Assembly: GCF_900112315.1 (NCBI RefSeq)
Contig: NZ_FOLL01000002.1
Coordinates: 1-64,000, forward strand
Reading direction: 5' to 3'
DNA from: Parapedobacter composti
Lineage (GTDB): Bacteria; Bacteroidota; Bacteroidia; Sphingobacteriales; Sphingobacteriaceae
DNA: 64,000 nucleotides
This document shows positions 35,031 to 44,125 of this stretch, in pieces (the first letter of the stretch is position 1; each line of letters begins with the position of its first letter). A model generated the notes under the pieces. That model did no database searches and was not told the DNA's origin. It saw only the letters and a list, made by a program, of their open reading frames with translations. A program made the position numbers and the translations under genes.

Positions 35031-38000
35031 ATGAGACTGAACGTGTTGATATACCTGTTGTGCCTATTCGTGTCATGTGGCTATGTGCACGGTCAGCCTT
35101 ATTATTTCTCGCATTATCAGGTGGAAGATGGCTTGTCAAACAATGGTGTGTTATGCAGTGCACAAGACCGGATGGGGTTTATGTGGTTCGGCACTAAAGA
35201 TGGACTTAACCGATTTGATGGGTATTCTTTCAAAGTTTTCCAGCACGATCCCAACAATCCCAACGGATTGGGCAGTAACTTTATCCGTGCATTGTTCGTA
35301 GACCAGACTGGGATTATTTGGGTGGGTACCGATCAAGGGGTTTATCTATTTAATCCGGTGACCGAAACATTCTCCTTATTTCACCCTACCGTTACTAACG
35401 AAATTCTAGGCATACAAGGCGACTTTTCAGGTAATATCTGGATTATTGACAACCTTACTTTATACGGCTACATCCCCGGTATTGACAGCCTCGCACAAGT
35501 GTCTGACCTCCCTAGATCAGCAGTCAGTTCATTTGGCATCGCTGAAACGGGAGATATCTGGATAGGCACTTCCCAGGGCGATTTGATTCATTACCGCCCT
35601 GCCCAAGGCATCCTGAACACTTATTCGTTGTACGACCACTCTCCACCCGTGACGTCACGGTGGATCGAACGTGTATATTGTGTTAATAAGCAATTCATTC
35701 TTGTCGGAACGACCAAACAAGGCGTAAAGTTAGTTGATATTGCTGGACGGACATATACGGATCTGCTACCTCACGATGAGACAGGAACAGATATTTTTGT
35801 AAGGGACATTCTCCAAAACGGTGAAAATGAATACTGGTTTGCCACCGAACAGGGAATTTTTATCTATGACCAAGGTACCGGACAGCACACCGCGATAAGG
35901 AAACAGCGTGCTGACCCCTGGGCACTGTCTGACAATGCGGTATATACGCTTTGCAAAGATCGGGAAGGGGCCATCTGGGCAGGCACTTATTTCGGGGGCA
36001 TCAATTACTACGCCGAAGACAACACATTCTTTGAAAAATTCTTCCCTTTAACAGAAGGTCAGGCCATTGCCGGGAATGCCGTTAGGGAAATTTGCGGGGA
36101 TAACATGGGGAATATCTGGATCGGCACGGAGGATGAGGGATTAACCAAGCTGGAAACTGCCACCGGCCGGATAACCAATTTCCAACCGGACGGTAAACAC
36201 GGTAGTCTGGCCTACGCCAACATCCATGGGTTATTGGCTACCGGTGATACGCTGTGGGTCGGCACATTCGATCATGGCCTTGACCTGTTGGACATCCCAA
36301 CCGGAAAGGTCATCAAACACTACCGGGCGGAAAACAAAGAAGGGGCATTGCGCAATAATTTTATTTTTACCATGTATCGCACGAGAGAGGGGCGGATACT
36401 TTTGGCAACGGGGCGGGGATTGTACCAGTACGCCGCTGCCGATAAACGTTTTACCCGTGTTCCGGAATTCCCAAACTATATCTTTTACACGGCACTTTTT
36501 GAAGACAGCGATGGCACGATATGGGCGGGTACTTGGCGCGACGGACTGTATTATTCGAATCCAAAGACCGGAAAACACGGTAAATTCATCCACGATCCAG
36601 CGGTTCCCGCGAGCCTCGCCAGCAATCGTGTGAACCGGATATATGAAGACAGCCATGCCACTGTCTGGGTAGCCACGGAAGGCGGCTTATGCAGGCTGAA
36701 CCCTCGCGATAGCACATTCCGGCGATATGGGATCGCTCAGGGATTTCCAGGCAACCTGATACTGGCCATGCTCGAAGACGATGTCGGCAACCTTTGGGTA
36801 ACGACTTCCAAAGGCCTTGTGCAACTTAATAGGACAACAGAAGCGATTCGGGTATTTACCAAAGCGAATGGCTTGTTGAGCGATCAGTTCAATTACAATT
36901 CTGCTTATAAAGCACCGGACGGTACGCTGTACTTCGGCAGTGTAAAAGGGATGATCCGGTTTAACCCCGCCAACTACCGGGAGCAGACCTATCAGCCGCC
37001 CGTTTACATAACGGGGCTGCAGGTGTATAATCGGGAACTGGAAATCAACAGTCCGGGCTCTCCCCTTACCCAATCCATTACATTTACTGATCATATAGAA
37101 CTCCAGTACAACCAGTCTTCGTTCAGTATCGACTTTGCTGCGCTCAGCTTCGTTTCACCGGGTATGACAGAATACTCGTATAAGATGGAAGGGTTGGACA
37201 AAGAGTGGACGCATATCCGTACCAACCGGAAAGCCTATTTTACTGAGCTTCCTCCCGGCGACTACCTGTTTAGGGTAAATGTAGCAGACAGCCAAGGCGG
37301 TTTCAAGGGCAAAGAAAGACAACTGCGCATCACCATCATGCCGCCGTTTTGGGCGAGCTTCCCGGCTTACGTCTTATATATCGTGTTAATAACCGCCCTT
37401 ATCTGGTATATCATCAGAAGCTACCACCGCCGGATCAGGGAACGAAACCGGCGAAAACTGGAACTGATGCGCCACCGCAAAGAAGAAGAGTTGTACCGGG
37501 CCAAAATCGATTTCTTCACCAATGTAACCCACGAGATCCGGACGCCACTTACGCTCATCAAAGCTCCGCTGGAAAAAGTGATGAAAAAAGCCGAAGAACT
37601 GCCTACCGTAAAACGGCACCTGCAAACCATGGAGCGCAATACCGAACGGCTGATTGAGCTGATCGATAGGCTATTGGATTTCCGGAAAACGGAAGTTACC
37701 GGATACCAACTGAATTTCTCAGCCATCGACATCCATGAGCTCCTCCGGGAAAACCACATGGGTTTCAAATTGGCGGCTGCACAGAAAAACATCCGGCTTA
37801 AACTCACGTTGCCCGATACGCCCTGCATCGCATATGTAGATAAAGAAGCCGTAACACAAATTATTGGTAATTTATTGACCAATGGATTAAAGTATGCTGA
37901 ACGGATTATCCATATTACGCTGCACGAATTATCGTCGTCAGACTCCCAGTTCACCATTTCGATCAGGAACGACGGCTACCTGATTCCCTGGGATATGCGC

Positions 38001-38216
38001 GACAAGGTTTTCGAAACCTTTGTCCGGCTCAAAGCCACCAACCATCAGCAGGGAGCCGGCTTGGGGCTGGCTTTGGCTCGTTCGCTTGCACAACTGCACA
38101 ACGGGGAACTCTATCTGGCAACCCCTGAAGACGGGATGAATGTGTTCGTATTAAAGTTGCCGCTAAAACAACACCGAAATAAAACCCAATATGGAACAGG
38201 AATTGTCAAAATCTGA
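35031..38216 (+). CDS. Two-component sensor histidine kinase with periplasmic propellers (HTCS type, lacking its receiver)
   Basis: A 1061-residue membrane sensor of the kind that controls PULs. After a signal peptide (MRLNVLIYLLCLFVSCGYVHG) come two propellers built from repeats such as GNIWIGTEDEGLTKL, a Y_Y_Y domain (SYKMEGLDKEWTHIRTNRKA, about residue 705) and one membrane helix (AYVLYIVLITALIWYII, about 778). Then come the phosphorylated-His block FFTNVTHEIRTPLTL (about 828) and a HATPase domain with NLLTNGLKYAE and GAGLGLALARS. In classical hybrid systems the receiver and AraC domains follow in the same protein; here the frame stops and a separate response-regulator gene starts 26 bp before that stop, in another frame. 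It should sense a glycan fragment in the periplasm. Confidence 0.93.
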   Translation: MRLNVLIYLLCLFVSCGYVHGQPYYFSHYQVEDGLSNNGVLCSAQDRMGFMWFGTKDGLNRFDGYSFKVFQHDPNNPNGLGSNFIRALFVDQTGIIWVGTDQGVYLFNPVTETFSLFHPTVTNEILGIQGDFSGNIWIIDNLTLYGYIPGIDSLAQVSDLPRSAVSSFGIAETGDIWIGTSQGDLIHYRPAQGILNTYSLYDHSPPVTSRWIERVYCVNKQFILVGTTKQGVKLVDIAGRTYTDLLPHDETGTDIFVRDILQNGENEYWFATEQGIFIYDQGTGQHTAIRKQRADPWALSDNAVYTLCKDREGAIWAGTYFGGINYYAEDNTFFEKFFPLTEGQAIAGNAVREICGDNMGNIWIGTEDEGLTKLETATGRITNFQPDGKHGSLAYANIHGLLATGDTLWVGTFDHGLDLLDIPTGKVIKHYRAENKEGALRNNFIFTMYRTREGRILLATGRGLYQYAAADKRFTRVPEFPNYIFYTALFEDSDGTIWAGTWRDGLYYSNPKTGKHGKFIHDPAVPASLASNRVNRIYEDSHATVWVATEGGLCRLNPRDSTFRRYGIAQGFPGNLILAMLEDDVGNLWVTTSKGLVQLNRTTEAIRVFTKANGLLSDQFNYNSAYKAPDGTLYFGSVKGMIRFNPANYREQTYQPPVYITGLQVYNRELEINSPGSPLTQSITFTDHIELQYNQSSFSIDFAALSFVSPGMTEYSYKMEGLDKEWTHIRTNRKAYFTELPPGDYLFRVNVADSQGGFKGKERQLRITIMPPFWASFPAYVLYIVLITALIWYIIRSYHRRIRERNRRKLELMRHRKEEELYRAKIDFFTNVTHEIRTPLTLIKAPLEKVMKKAEELPTVKRHLQTMERNTERLIELIDRLLDFRKTEVTGYQLNFSAIDIHELLRENHMGFKLAAAQKNIRLKLTLPDTPCIAYVDKEAVTQIIGNLLTNGLKYAERIIHITLHELSSSDSQFTISIRNDGYLIPWDMRDKVFETFVRLKATNHQQGAGLGLALARSLAQLHNGELYLATPEDGMNVFVLKLPLKQHRNKTQYGTGIVKI

Positions 38217-38973
38217 AAAACCGGTCATACTGGTCGTGGATGACCATGAGGAAATCCTTGAGTTTATTGCTGAAGACCTTGCCGATGATTACCACGTGCT
38301 AAAGGCGGGGGACGGTCTACAGGCCATGGACGTGCTTGCTGCCAACCCGGTGCAACTGGTGGTAAGCGATGTGATGATGCCCGGTATCGATGGATATAAA
38401 CTGTGCCAGCTCATCAAATCGGATGTGGAATATAGTCATATCCCCATCATCTTGTTGACCGCCAAAAACACGCTTCAATCCAAAATTAAAGGTCTTGAAC
38501 AGGGGGCCGATGCGTATATCGAAAAGCCGTTTTCACCGGAGCACCTGTATGCGCAGATAAACAGCCTGCTTTCCAATCGGATTAAGGTCCGTCAATACTT
38601 CGCCAACTCACCGCTGGCCCATATCAAGACCATGGCCTATACCAAGGCAGACGAACATTTCCTGGGCGCCCTAAATGAAATTATCCTGGAGCATTTGTCC
38701 GATGCCAGCTTTGACGTGGAACATCTTGCGGAAAAAATGCACATGAGCCGGCCAACGCTCTATCGCAAAATCAAAGCGATATCGAATCTCACGCCTAATG
38801 ACATCATCCACATAGCACGGTTGAAAAAAGCCGCCCAACTGCTTAGTGAAGGGCACTACAAAATTTATGAAGTGTCTGACATGGTCGGCTACAGCTCGCA
38901 GACGCATTTTGGACGGAACTTCCAAAAGCAATTCGGTATGTCGCCGAGCGAATACATTGCCCAGCAGCGGTGA
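38191..38973 (+). CDS. Response regulator with receiver and AraC-type HTH domains
   Basis: A 260-residue response regulator. The receiver domain has the acidic pocket VVDDHEE (about residues 15-21), the phospho-Asp in LVVSDVMMPG (about 60) and the Lys in EKPFSPEHL (about 111). The C-terminal 100 residues are an AraC/XylS helix-turn-helix pair (LAEKMHMSRPTLYRKIKAIS, then VSDMVGYSSQTHFGRNFQKQ). It starts inside the 3' end of the kinase gene in the +1 frame, so the two may be translationally coupled, or they may be a single hybrid protein broken by a frameshift; the receiver frame is open back to 38166. Expected to activate the PUL when phosphorylated. Confidence 0.93.
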   Translation: MEQELSKSEKPVILVVDDHEEILEFIAEDLADDYHVLKAGDGLQAMDVLAANPVQLVVSDVMMPGIDGYKLCQLIKSDVEYSHIPIILLTAKNTLQSKIKGLEQGADAYIEKPFSPEHLYAQINSLLSNRIKVRQYFANSPLAHIKTMAYTKADEHFLGALNEIILEHLSDASFDVEHLAEKMHMSRPTLYRKIKAISNLTPNDIIHIARLKKAAQLLSEGHYKIYEVSDMVGYSSQTHFGRNFQKQFGMSPSEYIAQQR

Positions 38974-39001
38974 CTTCCGAAGCAGCGCTTTGCCTTCAGA
39001 A

Positions 39002-39041
39002 GCTGTCTCCTATGTCTGTTGGCGCGAACATAGGAGACAGC
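39002..39041. terminator. Hairpin between convergent regulator and GH2 genes
   Basis: GCTGTCTCCTATGT (39002-39015) and ACATAGGAGACAGC (39028-39041) form a perfect 14-bp stem with a 12-base loop. It lies in the gap between the plus-strand response regulator and the minus-strand GH2 gene and can serve both. No long T run follows on either side. Confidence 0.65.
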
Positions 39042-39057
39042 GTTATATCAATCTATT

Positions 39058-40926
39058 TCAATCTACTCGGATATCGTAGAGTTTTTGATGCCAGCGGCTG
39101 AGTTCGGTTTCGGGTATTTTAATCACGGCGCGGTCGTACGTCATCAAGCCATTGGTTTCTACCTCCACGTCGGTGGTTTGGGTGTATACCGCGGCCGAAA
39201 GGCCGAGCGGTATCAGCCGGGCCAAATCGTCTACCATGCCCTGATAGCGCCGTTTTAACTCGTCAACATTCTTGAAGCTTTGGTATCCCCAGTTATCTTT
39301 ATTCTGCCAGGTGTGCCCTTCGACGGGTAGACCTAACCCACCGAATTCGCCGAGTGCCAACACTTGTTTGTCACCGAACAACTCTGGCCTGGGCATCACC
39401 GCATCTGGATAGTTGTGTATATCGAGAATATGCCCAGTGTTGAAGAAATTACCGCCACTGGCACTATTCACCAGCCGCGATGGGTCATAAGCCATGGTCC
39501 ACTCGGTGATTTCCTCGGTTTTGAATTGTCCCCATGCTTCGTTAAAAGGCACCCACACCACAATGCTGGGAAAGTTGTGCAAGGCATCCATGATGGCTTT
39601 CCACTCCTTGCGGAATATCGCCTCTGATGCTGCCGAACGGTCCTTGTCATGCTTCCTGCCCGAGGTGATGCCCGGCCGCATGTCCCAGTGGTTACCTCCC
39701 AGATCGCCGCTGGGCATATCCTGCCATACCAAAACGCCAATGCTATCGCAGTAGTAATACCACCTTGCTGGCTCCACCTTGATGTGTTTACGGATCATAT
39801 TGAAACCCATCTCCTTGGTTTTTTCGACATCAAAACGCAACGCTTCATCCGTAGGAGCGGTGTATAACCCGTCAGGCCACCAACCTTGGTCGAGCGGCCC
39901 GTATTGGAAAACAAATTCATTATTTAGCAACATCCGCTGGATTCCCTTGCTGTCTTTTGCCATGGTTATCTTGCGCATAGCGAAATAAGACGATACTTCG
40001 TCAATGGTTTTGCCTTTTCGCAGTACGGCTATTTTCAAGCCATAACGAAATGGGTTCGACGGCGACCATAACTCCGGGTTGCTGATTTTCAGGGAAGCGT
40101 CCGCTCCTGCCGCCACAGTTTCTTCGGCTACTTTTTCCGTTCCCTTCCAGGCAGAAATGCGAATCTGATCGCCATCTTTCGTTCCCGCTACGGCGGCAGT
40201 TACCGACAACGTACCTTCATCAATGTTGGGCGTATGTTTGGTAGACACGATGTGCGTTTCGGGCACCCCTTCCAGCCATACGGTCTGCCAGATACCGGTT
40301 ACGGGCGTATACCAGATTCCATGCGGGTTAACTACCTGTTTGCCGTTGGGTTGAGGGCCTTCGTTGGTTGGATCCCACACCCCGACGGTAATTTCCTGCT
40401 TGGCGCCTTTAGTAAGGTAGGGCGTGATGTCGAAGGAAAAGGGATCGAATCCTCCTTCGTGAGCACCTACACGCTTGCCGTTTACATAAACTTCGCACTG
40501 CCAGTCGACTGCCCCGAAATGCAGCAGCACGCGCTGCTTGCGTAACGCTTTATCGATATGGATAGTTCTGCGGTACCACAGCGTGCTATCCTTGCCTACG
40601 GTGCGCCCAACGCCGGAAAGCGCGGATTCCACCGCAAACGGCACCAGCAGTTGCCCTTCATACTGTGCCGGTGCGTTTCCGAGTTTGCCCGGCACGATCG
40701 CATAATCCCATAGGCCGTTCAGGTTTTGCCATCCCCCACGCACCAGGTGCGGACGCGGATATTCCGGAAGCGGGCTATCCGGGTTCAACTGGGCTACCCA
40801 CGGTGATTTAATTTTATCCCCTACAGGCTGCCACTCTTGGGTGTGCTGCGCCGAAACGGGCCGGCTCAACAAGCAGATTGCGCACAATACAAAAAGCGTA
40901 CTTCTGATTTTTCGTGATTTTTCCAT
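39058..40926 (-). CDS. Glycoside hydrolase family 2 (beta-galactosidase/beta-glucuronidase type)
   Basis: A 622-residue exported GH2 enzyme (signal peptide ending near PVSAQHTQEW). The order is sugar-binding jelly roll (about residues 45-210), Ig-like domain (about 215-315) and a TIM barrel. The acid/base Glu is placed in WVPFNEAWGQ (about 460) and the nucleophile Glu in LALGEFGGLGLP (about 526). GH2 covers beta-galactosidase, beta-glucuronidase, beta-mannosidase and arabinosidase activities; the sequence alone does not decide. The gene converges on the sensor/regulator pair and is separated from the main PUL run, but its place next to the regulators suggests it is part of the same locus. Confidence 0.93.
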   Translation of the reverse strand: MEKSRKIRSTLFVLCAICLLSRPVSAQHTQEWQPVGDKIKSPWVAQLNPDSPLPEYPRPHLVRGGWQNLNGLWDYAIVPGKLGNAPAQYEGQLLVPFAVESALSGVGRTVGKDSTLWYRRTIHIDKALRKQRVLLHFGAVDWQCEVYVNGKRVGAHEGGFDPFSFDITPYLTKGAKQEITVGVWDPTNEGPQPNGKQVVNPHGIWYTPVTGIWQTVWLEGVPETHIVSTKHTPNIDEGTLSVTAAVAGTKDGDQIRISAWKGTEKVAEETVAAGADASLKISNPELWSPSNPFRYGLKIAVLRKGKTIDEVSSYFAMRKITMAKDSKGIQRMLLNNEFVFQYGPLDQGWWPDGLYTAPTDEALRFDVEKTKEMGFNMIRKHIKVEPARWYYYCDSIGVLVWQDMPSGDLGGNHWDMRPGITSGRKHDKDRSAASEAIFRKEWKAIMDALHNFPSIVVWVPFNEAWGQFKTEEITEWTMAYDPSRLVNSASGGNFFNTGHILDIHNYPDAVMPRPELFGDKQVLALGEFGGLGLPVEGHTWQNKDNWGYQSFKNVDELKRRYQGMVDDLARLIPLGLSAAVYTQTTDVEVETNGLMTYDRAVIKIPETELSRWHQKLYDIRVD

Positions 40927-41131
40927 TATTTATATGTTGGTTTATTCTGCAGTTAATAGCTAAAATTGCACAAAACAAGTGATAAAAAATCTAATTTACC
41001 TCTTCATTTTGTATCAATATTTCTGCATATCGTCTTATCAGCGCCGACATTCGTCTGACAAATCATTTAATTGTCAATTTGTTAATAATATATTATATTA
41101 TTGAGCCGAATTGTAACTTTTTATCGCACAC

Positions 41132-41164
41132 TTTACCATTTTATCTATTTTTTCCATAAATTTG
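41132..41164 (+). promoter_or_regulatory. Candidate promoter upstream of the small exported protein
   Basis: TTTA (41132-41135), a 21-bp spacer and TAAATTTG (41157-41164) form a near-consensus promoter. Transcription would start near 41171, which supports the ATG at 41188 rather than an in-frame ATG further upstream. Confidence 0.45.
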
Positions 41165-41187
41165 CGATAGACCAAATACGGTGCAGG

Positions 41188-41526
41188 ATGTCTACTAAGA
41201 TAAAAAGGGAAATATATGCAAAGCTATTCTTTGCCATCTTCTTTGCGAAGATGCTGATTTCCACTGCGCCTATTTTTACCCCGGGTTTTGACCGCGAGGC
41301 ATTGTTACAAGTGGTTTTGCAACTCGAGATTGAAAACAACAATGGAAAGTCCGGTTCAACAGACCAAATGAAGGATGTTTTCGCGAAAGACTATTCAAAG
41401 TCTCTTGCTTATTTTAACTTCCAGCCGCCAACGGATTTCGCTGTTGAACCTACCTTTATCCCGGACGAAGCGCGGCATCCCCAAGCTTTTTATCCGGCCG
41501 TCCCTACCCCCCCTCCGAACGGTTAA
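41188..41526 (+). CDS. Small exported or membrane-anchored protein of unknown function
   Basis: A 112-residue protein starting MSTKIKREIYAKLFFAIFFA, with one hydrophobic segment that may be a signal peptide or anchor. The rest is polar (DREALLQVVLQLEIENNNGK) and ends in a Pro-rich tail (PAVPTPPPNG). I do not recognise the family. I chose this ATG because a candidate promoter would start transcription just before it and because GCAGG precedes it. The same frame stays open back to 41101 (141 codons). It lies 176 bp upstream of the SulP transporter on the same strand. Confidence 0.55.
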   Translation: MSTKIKREIYAKLFFAIFFAKMLISTAPIFTPGFDREALLQVVLQLEIENNNGKSGSTDQMKDVFAKDYSKSLAYFNFQPPTDFAVEPTFIPDEARHPQAFYPAVPTPPPNG

Positions 41527-41702
41527 TCATACACGTTAATGTGCTGCCAATGGCTGCCGTTTTCGATGATTATTGATTTTACATTTTTATTTGGTTGGTT
41601 TAATGCAAATACCCAATCGGGTTGGATATCGCGGCCACGGTGGGCGTGTCTGCGGTATAGATCAACTTATCAAGACAAACAGTTTATAACATTTAATTAA
41701 GT

Positions 41703-43349
41703 ATGTTTGGTACACGTGCATCTGCGTTTTTGAAGTTATCAAAGCGGGATTTGAAATATGATTTACCGGCAAGTATCGTGGTTTTCCTGGTAGCCTTGCC
41801 GTTATGTTTAGGGATTGCGATGGCTTCTGGGGCTCCGCTATTCGCCGGCCTGTTAACAGGAATTATAGGAGGAATCGTCGTAGCTTCGTTTAGTGGCTCT
41901 CAGTTGAGTGTCAGCGGCCCGGCTGCGGGGTTAACCGTTATTGTGTTGGGCGCCATACAAGACCTTGGAGCCTACGAAACGTTTTTGATGGCTGTTGTAC
42001 TGGCCGGTGTCGTTCAGGTGGTCTTGGGCATCATCAAGGCCGGCATGATCGGTAACTACTTCCCTTCATCGGTGATTATCGGAATGTTGGCGGCCATTGG
42101 TATTATTATCATACTCAAGCAGCTTCCGCACGCGGTCGGTTACGATGCGGCCTATTTCGGCGAGGAAAGCTTTTTGCAACAAAACCAGGAGAATACATTT
42201 TCTGCACTGCAGAATGCACTGGGTGCAATCAATTACGGAGCTACAATTATCTGTCTCATTTCCTTGGCGATACTGATCCTTTGGCCAAAGTTCAAGAAAC
42301 TGAAACTAATTCCCGCACCGCTGGTAGTGGTCATTTTAGCCGTTGGCTTGAGCCGTGCCTTTGAAGGCACTTCGCTGGCCTTGAACGCTGACCACCTGGT
42401 GGTGATCCCCGTCGTACAATCTTTCGGCGAGTTTTTGGGGCTGTTTACCTTTCCGGACTTCACCCAGATTTTAAACCAGGATGTCTGGATCGCGGCTTTT
42501 ACCATTGCGATTATCGCCAGTCTGGAAACACTGCTGAGTCTTGAGGCCGTCGACAAGATCGACCCATTCAAGCGGGTGTCCCCAACAAACCGCGAGCTTT
42601 TTGCGCAGGGCATCGGTAATACCACAAGCGGCTTATTGGGCGGTATCCCGATGACCTCGGTCATCGTGCGGTCATCAGCCAATGTCAATGCCGGAGGCCG
42701 TACACGGCAGAGCGCCATCCTACATGGCATCTGGCTGCTGCTGGCGGTGGTAACCATTCCGCAAATCATCAACCTCATCCCCCTCGCCTGTTTGGCAGCC
42801 ATCTTGCTGCACACCGGTTATAAATTGGCCAATCCGGCATCGTTCAAAGGGATGTGGCATAAGGGACTCGATCAATTCATTCCCTTCATCGTGACGATTC
42901 TTGCGGTGGTCTTCACTGACTTACTCACCGGTGTTGGAGTCGGGCTATTGGTTGCGATGTTTTACATCCTCAAGAACAATCTTACCAATGCCTTTGAATA
43001 TGACATCGATGAAAATGAGGATGGAGCCAAAATAACGTTTACCTTAGCGGAAGAAGTAACGTTCCTTAATAAAGCAGCAATACAGAAAGCACTCTACGGC
43101 TTGCCGAAGCGTATCAACGAAATCGTTATTGACGGCTCGCATAGCCGCTTTATTGATAAAGATGTCATTGAGGTGATCAAGGATTTTGAACAAAATGCGG
43201 TGACCAAAGGTAAAAGTATTGAATTGGTAGGCATCGTTAACAAAAAAAACGTACCAAACATCAAACGCTTTACACAAAGCATATTAAAGAACGATGCATT
43301 GAAAAAAAAAACGATTAAACAAACAACATCTGAAACCATAGAAAAATAA
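41703..43349 (+). CDS. SulP family inorganic anion transporter
   Basis: A 548-residue inner-membrane transporter of the SulP/SLC26 family. About a dozen hydrophobic segments fill residues 20-430, with the family block ISGSQLSVSGPAAGLTVIV (here SFSGSQLSVSGPAAG) near residue 65 and IASLETLLSLEAVDKIDP near 280. A cytoplasmic STAS domain follows (about 440-530). The next gene, 23 bp downstream, encodes a beta-carbonic anhydrase; this pairing is well known and suggests bicarbonate uptake rather than sulfate. The extreme C-terminus is Lys-rich. Confidence 0.93.
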   Translation: MFGTRASAFLKLSKRDLKYDLPASIVVFLVALPLCLGIAMASGAPLFAGLLTGIIGGIVVASFSGSQLSVSGPAAGLTVIVLGAIQDLGAYETFLMAVVLAGVVQVVLGIIKAGMIGNYFPSSVIIGMLAAIGIIIILKQLPHAVGYDAAYFGEESFLQQNQENTFSALQNALGAINYGATIICLISLAILILWPKFKKLKLIPAPLVVVILAVGLSRAFEGTSLALNADHLVVIPVVQSFGEFLGLFTFPDFTQILNQDVWIAAFTIAIIASLETLLSLEAVDKIDPFKRVSPTNRELFAQGIGNTTSGLLGGIPMTSVIVRSSANVNAGGRTRQSAILHGIWLLLAVVTIPQIINLIPLACLAAILLHTGYKLANPASFKGMWHKGLDQFIPFIVTILAVVFTDLLTGVGVGLLVAMFYILKNNLTNAFEYDIDENEDGAKITFTLAEEVTFLNKAAIQKALYGLPKRINEIVIDGSHSRFIDKDVIEVIKDFEQNAVTKGKSIELVGIVNKKNVPNIKRFTQSILKNDALKKKTIKQTTSETIEK

Positions 43350-43372
43350 ACTAAAAAATAAACTGATAGCTT

Positions 43373-44038
43373 ATGTACACGAAACAATTAGAAAATCCGG
43401 TGCTGAAAGCAGGATTTGAGAAAATACTCGAAGGAAACAAACAATGGATGAAATTGGTTGCCGAAGATACCTCCGGCAGGTACCAGCAACTTGCCAAAGG
43501 ACAAAGCCCGGAGATTTTATGGATCGGCTGCGCCGACAGCCGCGTACCGGCCAACCAAATCACCAACACATTGCCGGGCGAGGTGTTTGTACACCGCAAT
43601 ATCGCTAACATGTGCGTACATTCGGACATGAACATGCTCAGCGTGCTGGACTATGCCGTTAACGTCTTGAAAGTAAAGCACGTCATCGTAGCCGGCCACT
43701 ATGGATGCGGCGGTGTCGCAGCTTCCCTCAGCCGCAAGCAATTCGGGATCATCGACAACTGGCTGTGCCACATTAAAGACGTATACCGGTTCCACAGTGA
43801 GGAAATCGATGCCATTGAGGATGAAGAGAAAAAAGTGAATCGCTTGGTGGAACTGAATGTGGCCGAGCAGGTATTCAACCTCTGCACCACCTCCATCATA
43901 CAGAATGCATGGAAAGAACGCGATGATCTCGCTGTGCATGGGGTTGTGATTGATATCGCGACAGGCCAGATCGTCAATTTGGACATCAACGTTACCAAAA
44001 GCGAAGACCTGGGCAAAGAAGTATTTGCATACGCGTAA
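43373..44038 (+). CDS. can: Beta-class carbonic anhydrase
   Basis: A 221-residue zinc enzyme that interconverts CO2 and bicarbonate in the cytoplasm. The zinc ligands and catalytic pair are clear: Cys and Asp-Arg in WIGCADSRVPANQI (about residues 42-46), and His and Cys in VIVAGHYGCGGVAA (about 104-107). It forms a two-gene unit with the SulP transporter and is followed by a strong terminator, so together they probably supply bicarbonate for carboxylation reactions. Confidence 0.96.
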   Translation: MYTKQLENPVLKAGFEKILEGNKQWMKLVAEDTSGRYQQLAKGQSPEILWIGCADSRVPANQITNTLPGEVFVHRNIANMCVHSDMNMLSVLDYAVNVLKVKHVIVAGHYGCGGVAASLSRKQFGIIDNWLCHIKDVYRFHSEEIDAIEDEEKKVNRLVELNVAEQVFNLCTTSIIQNAWKERDDLAVHGVVIDIATGQIVNLDINVTKSEDLGKEVFAYA

Positions 44039-44062
44039 TTTTTGCCTGTCTATCTCCATAAA

Positions 44063-44101
44063 GAAAGGGCATCCGCTGGTGGGATGCCCTTTCCTTTTTT
44101 T
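44063..44101 (+). terminator. Rho-independent terminator after carbonic anhydrase
   Basis: GAAAGGGCATCC (44063-44074) pairs with GGATGCCCTTTC (44082-44093), with a run of T from 44095. The reverse strand shows only a weak T run, so it serves the plus-strand unit best, though it also lies just beyond the convergent pruA gene. Confidence 0.88.
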
Positions 44102-44125
44102 ATGTTAACGAGGCTGTTATAGCCG

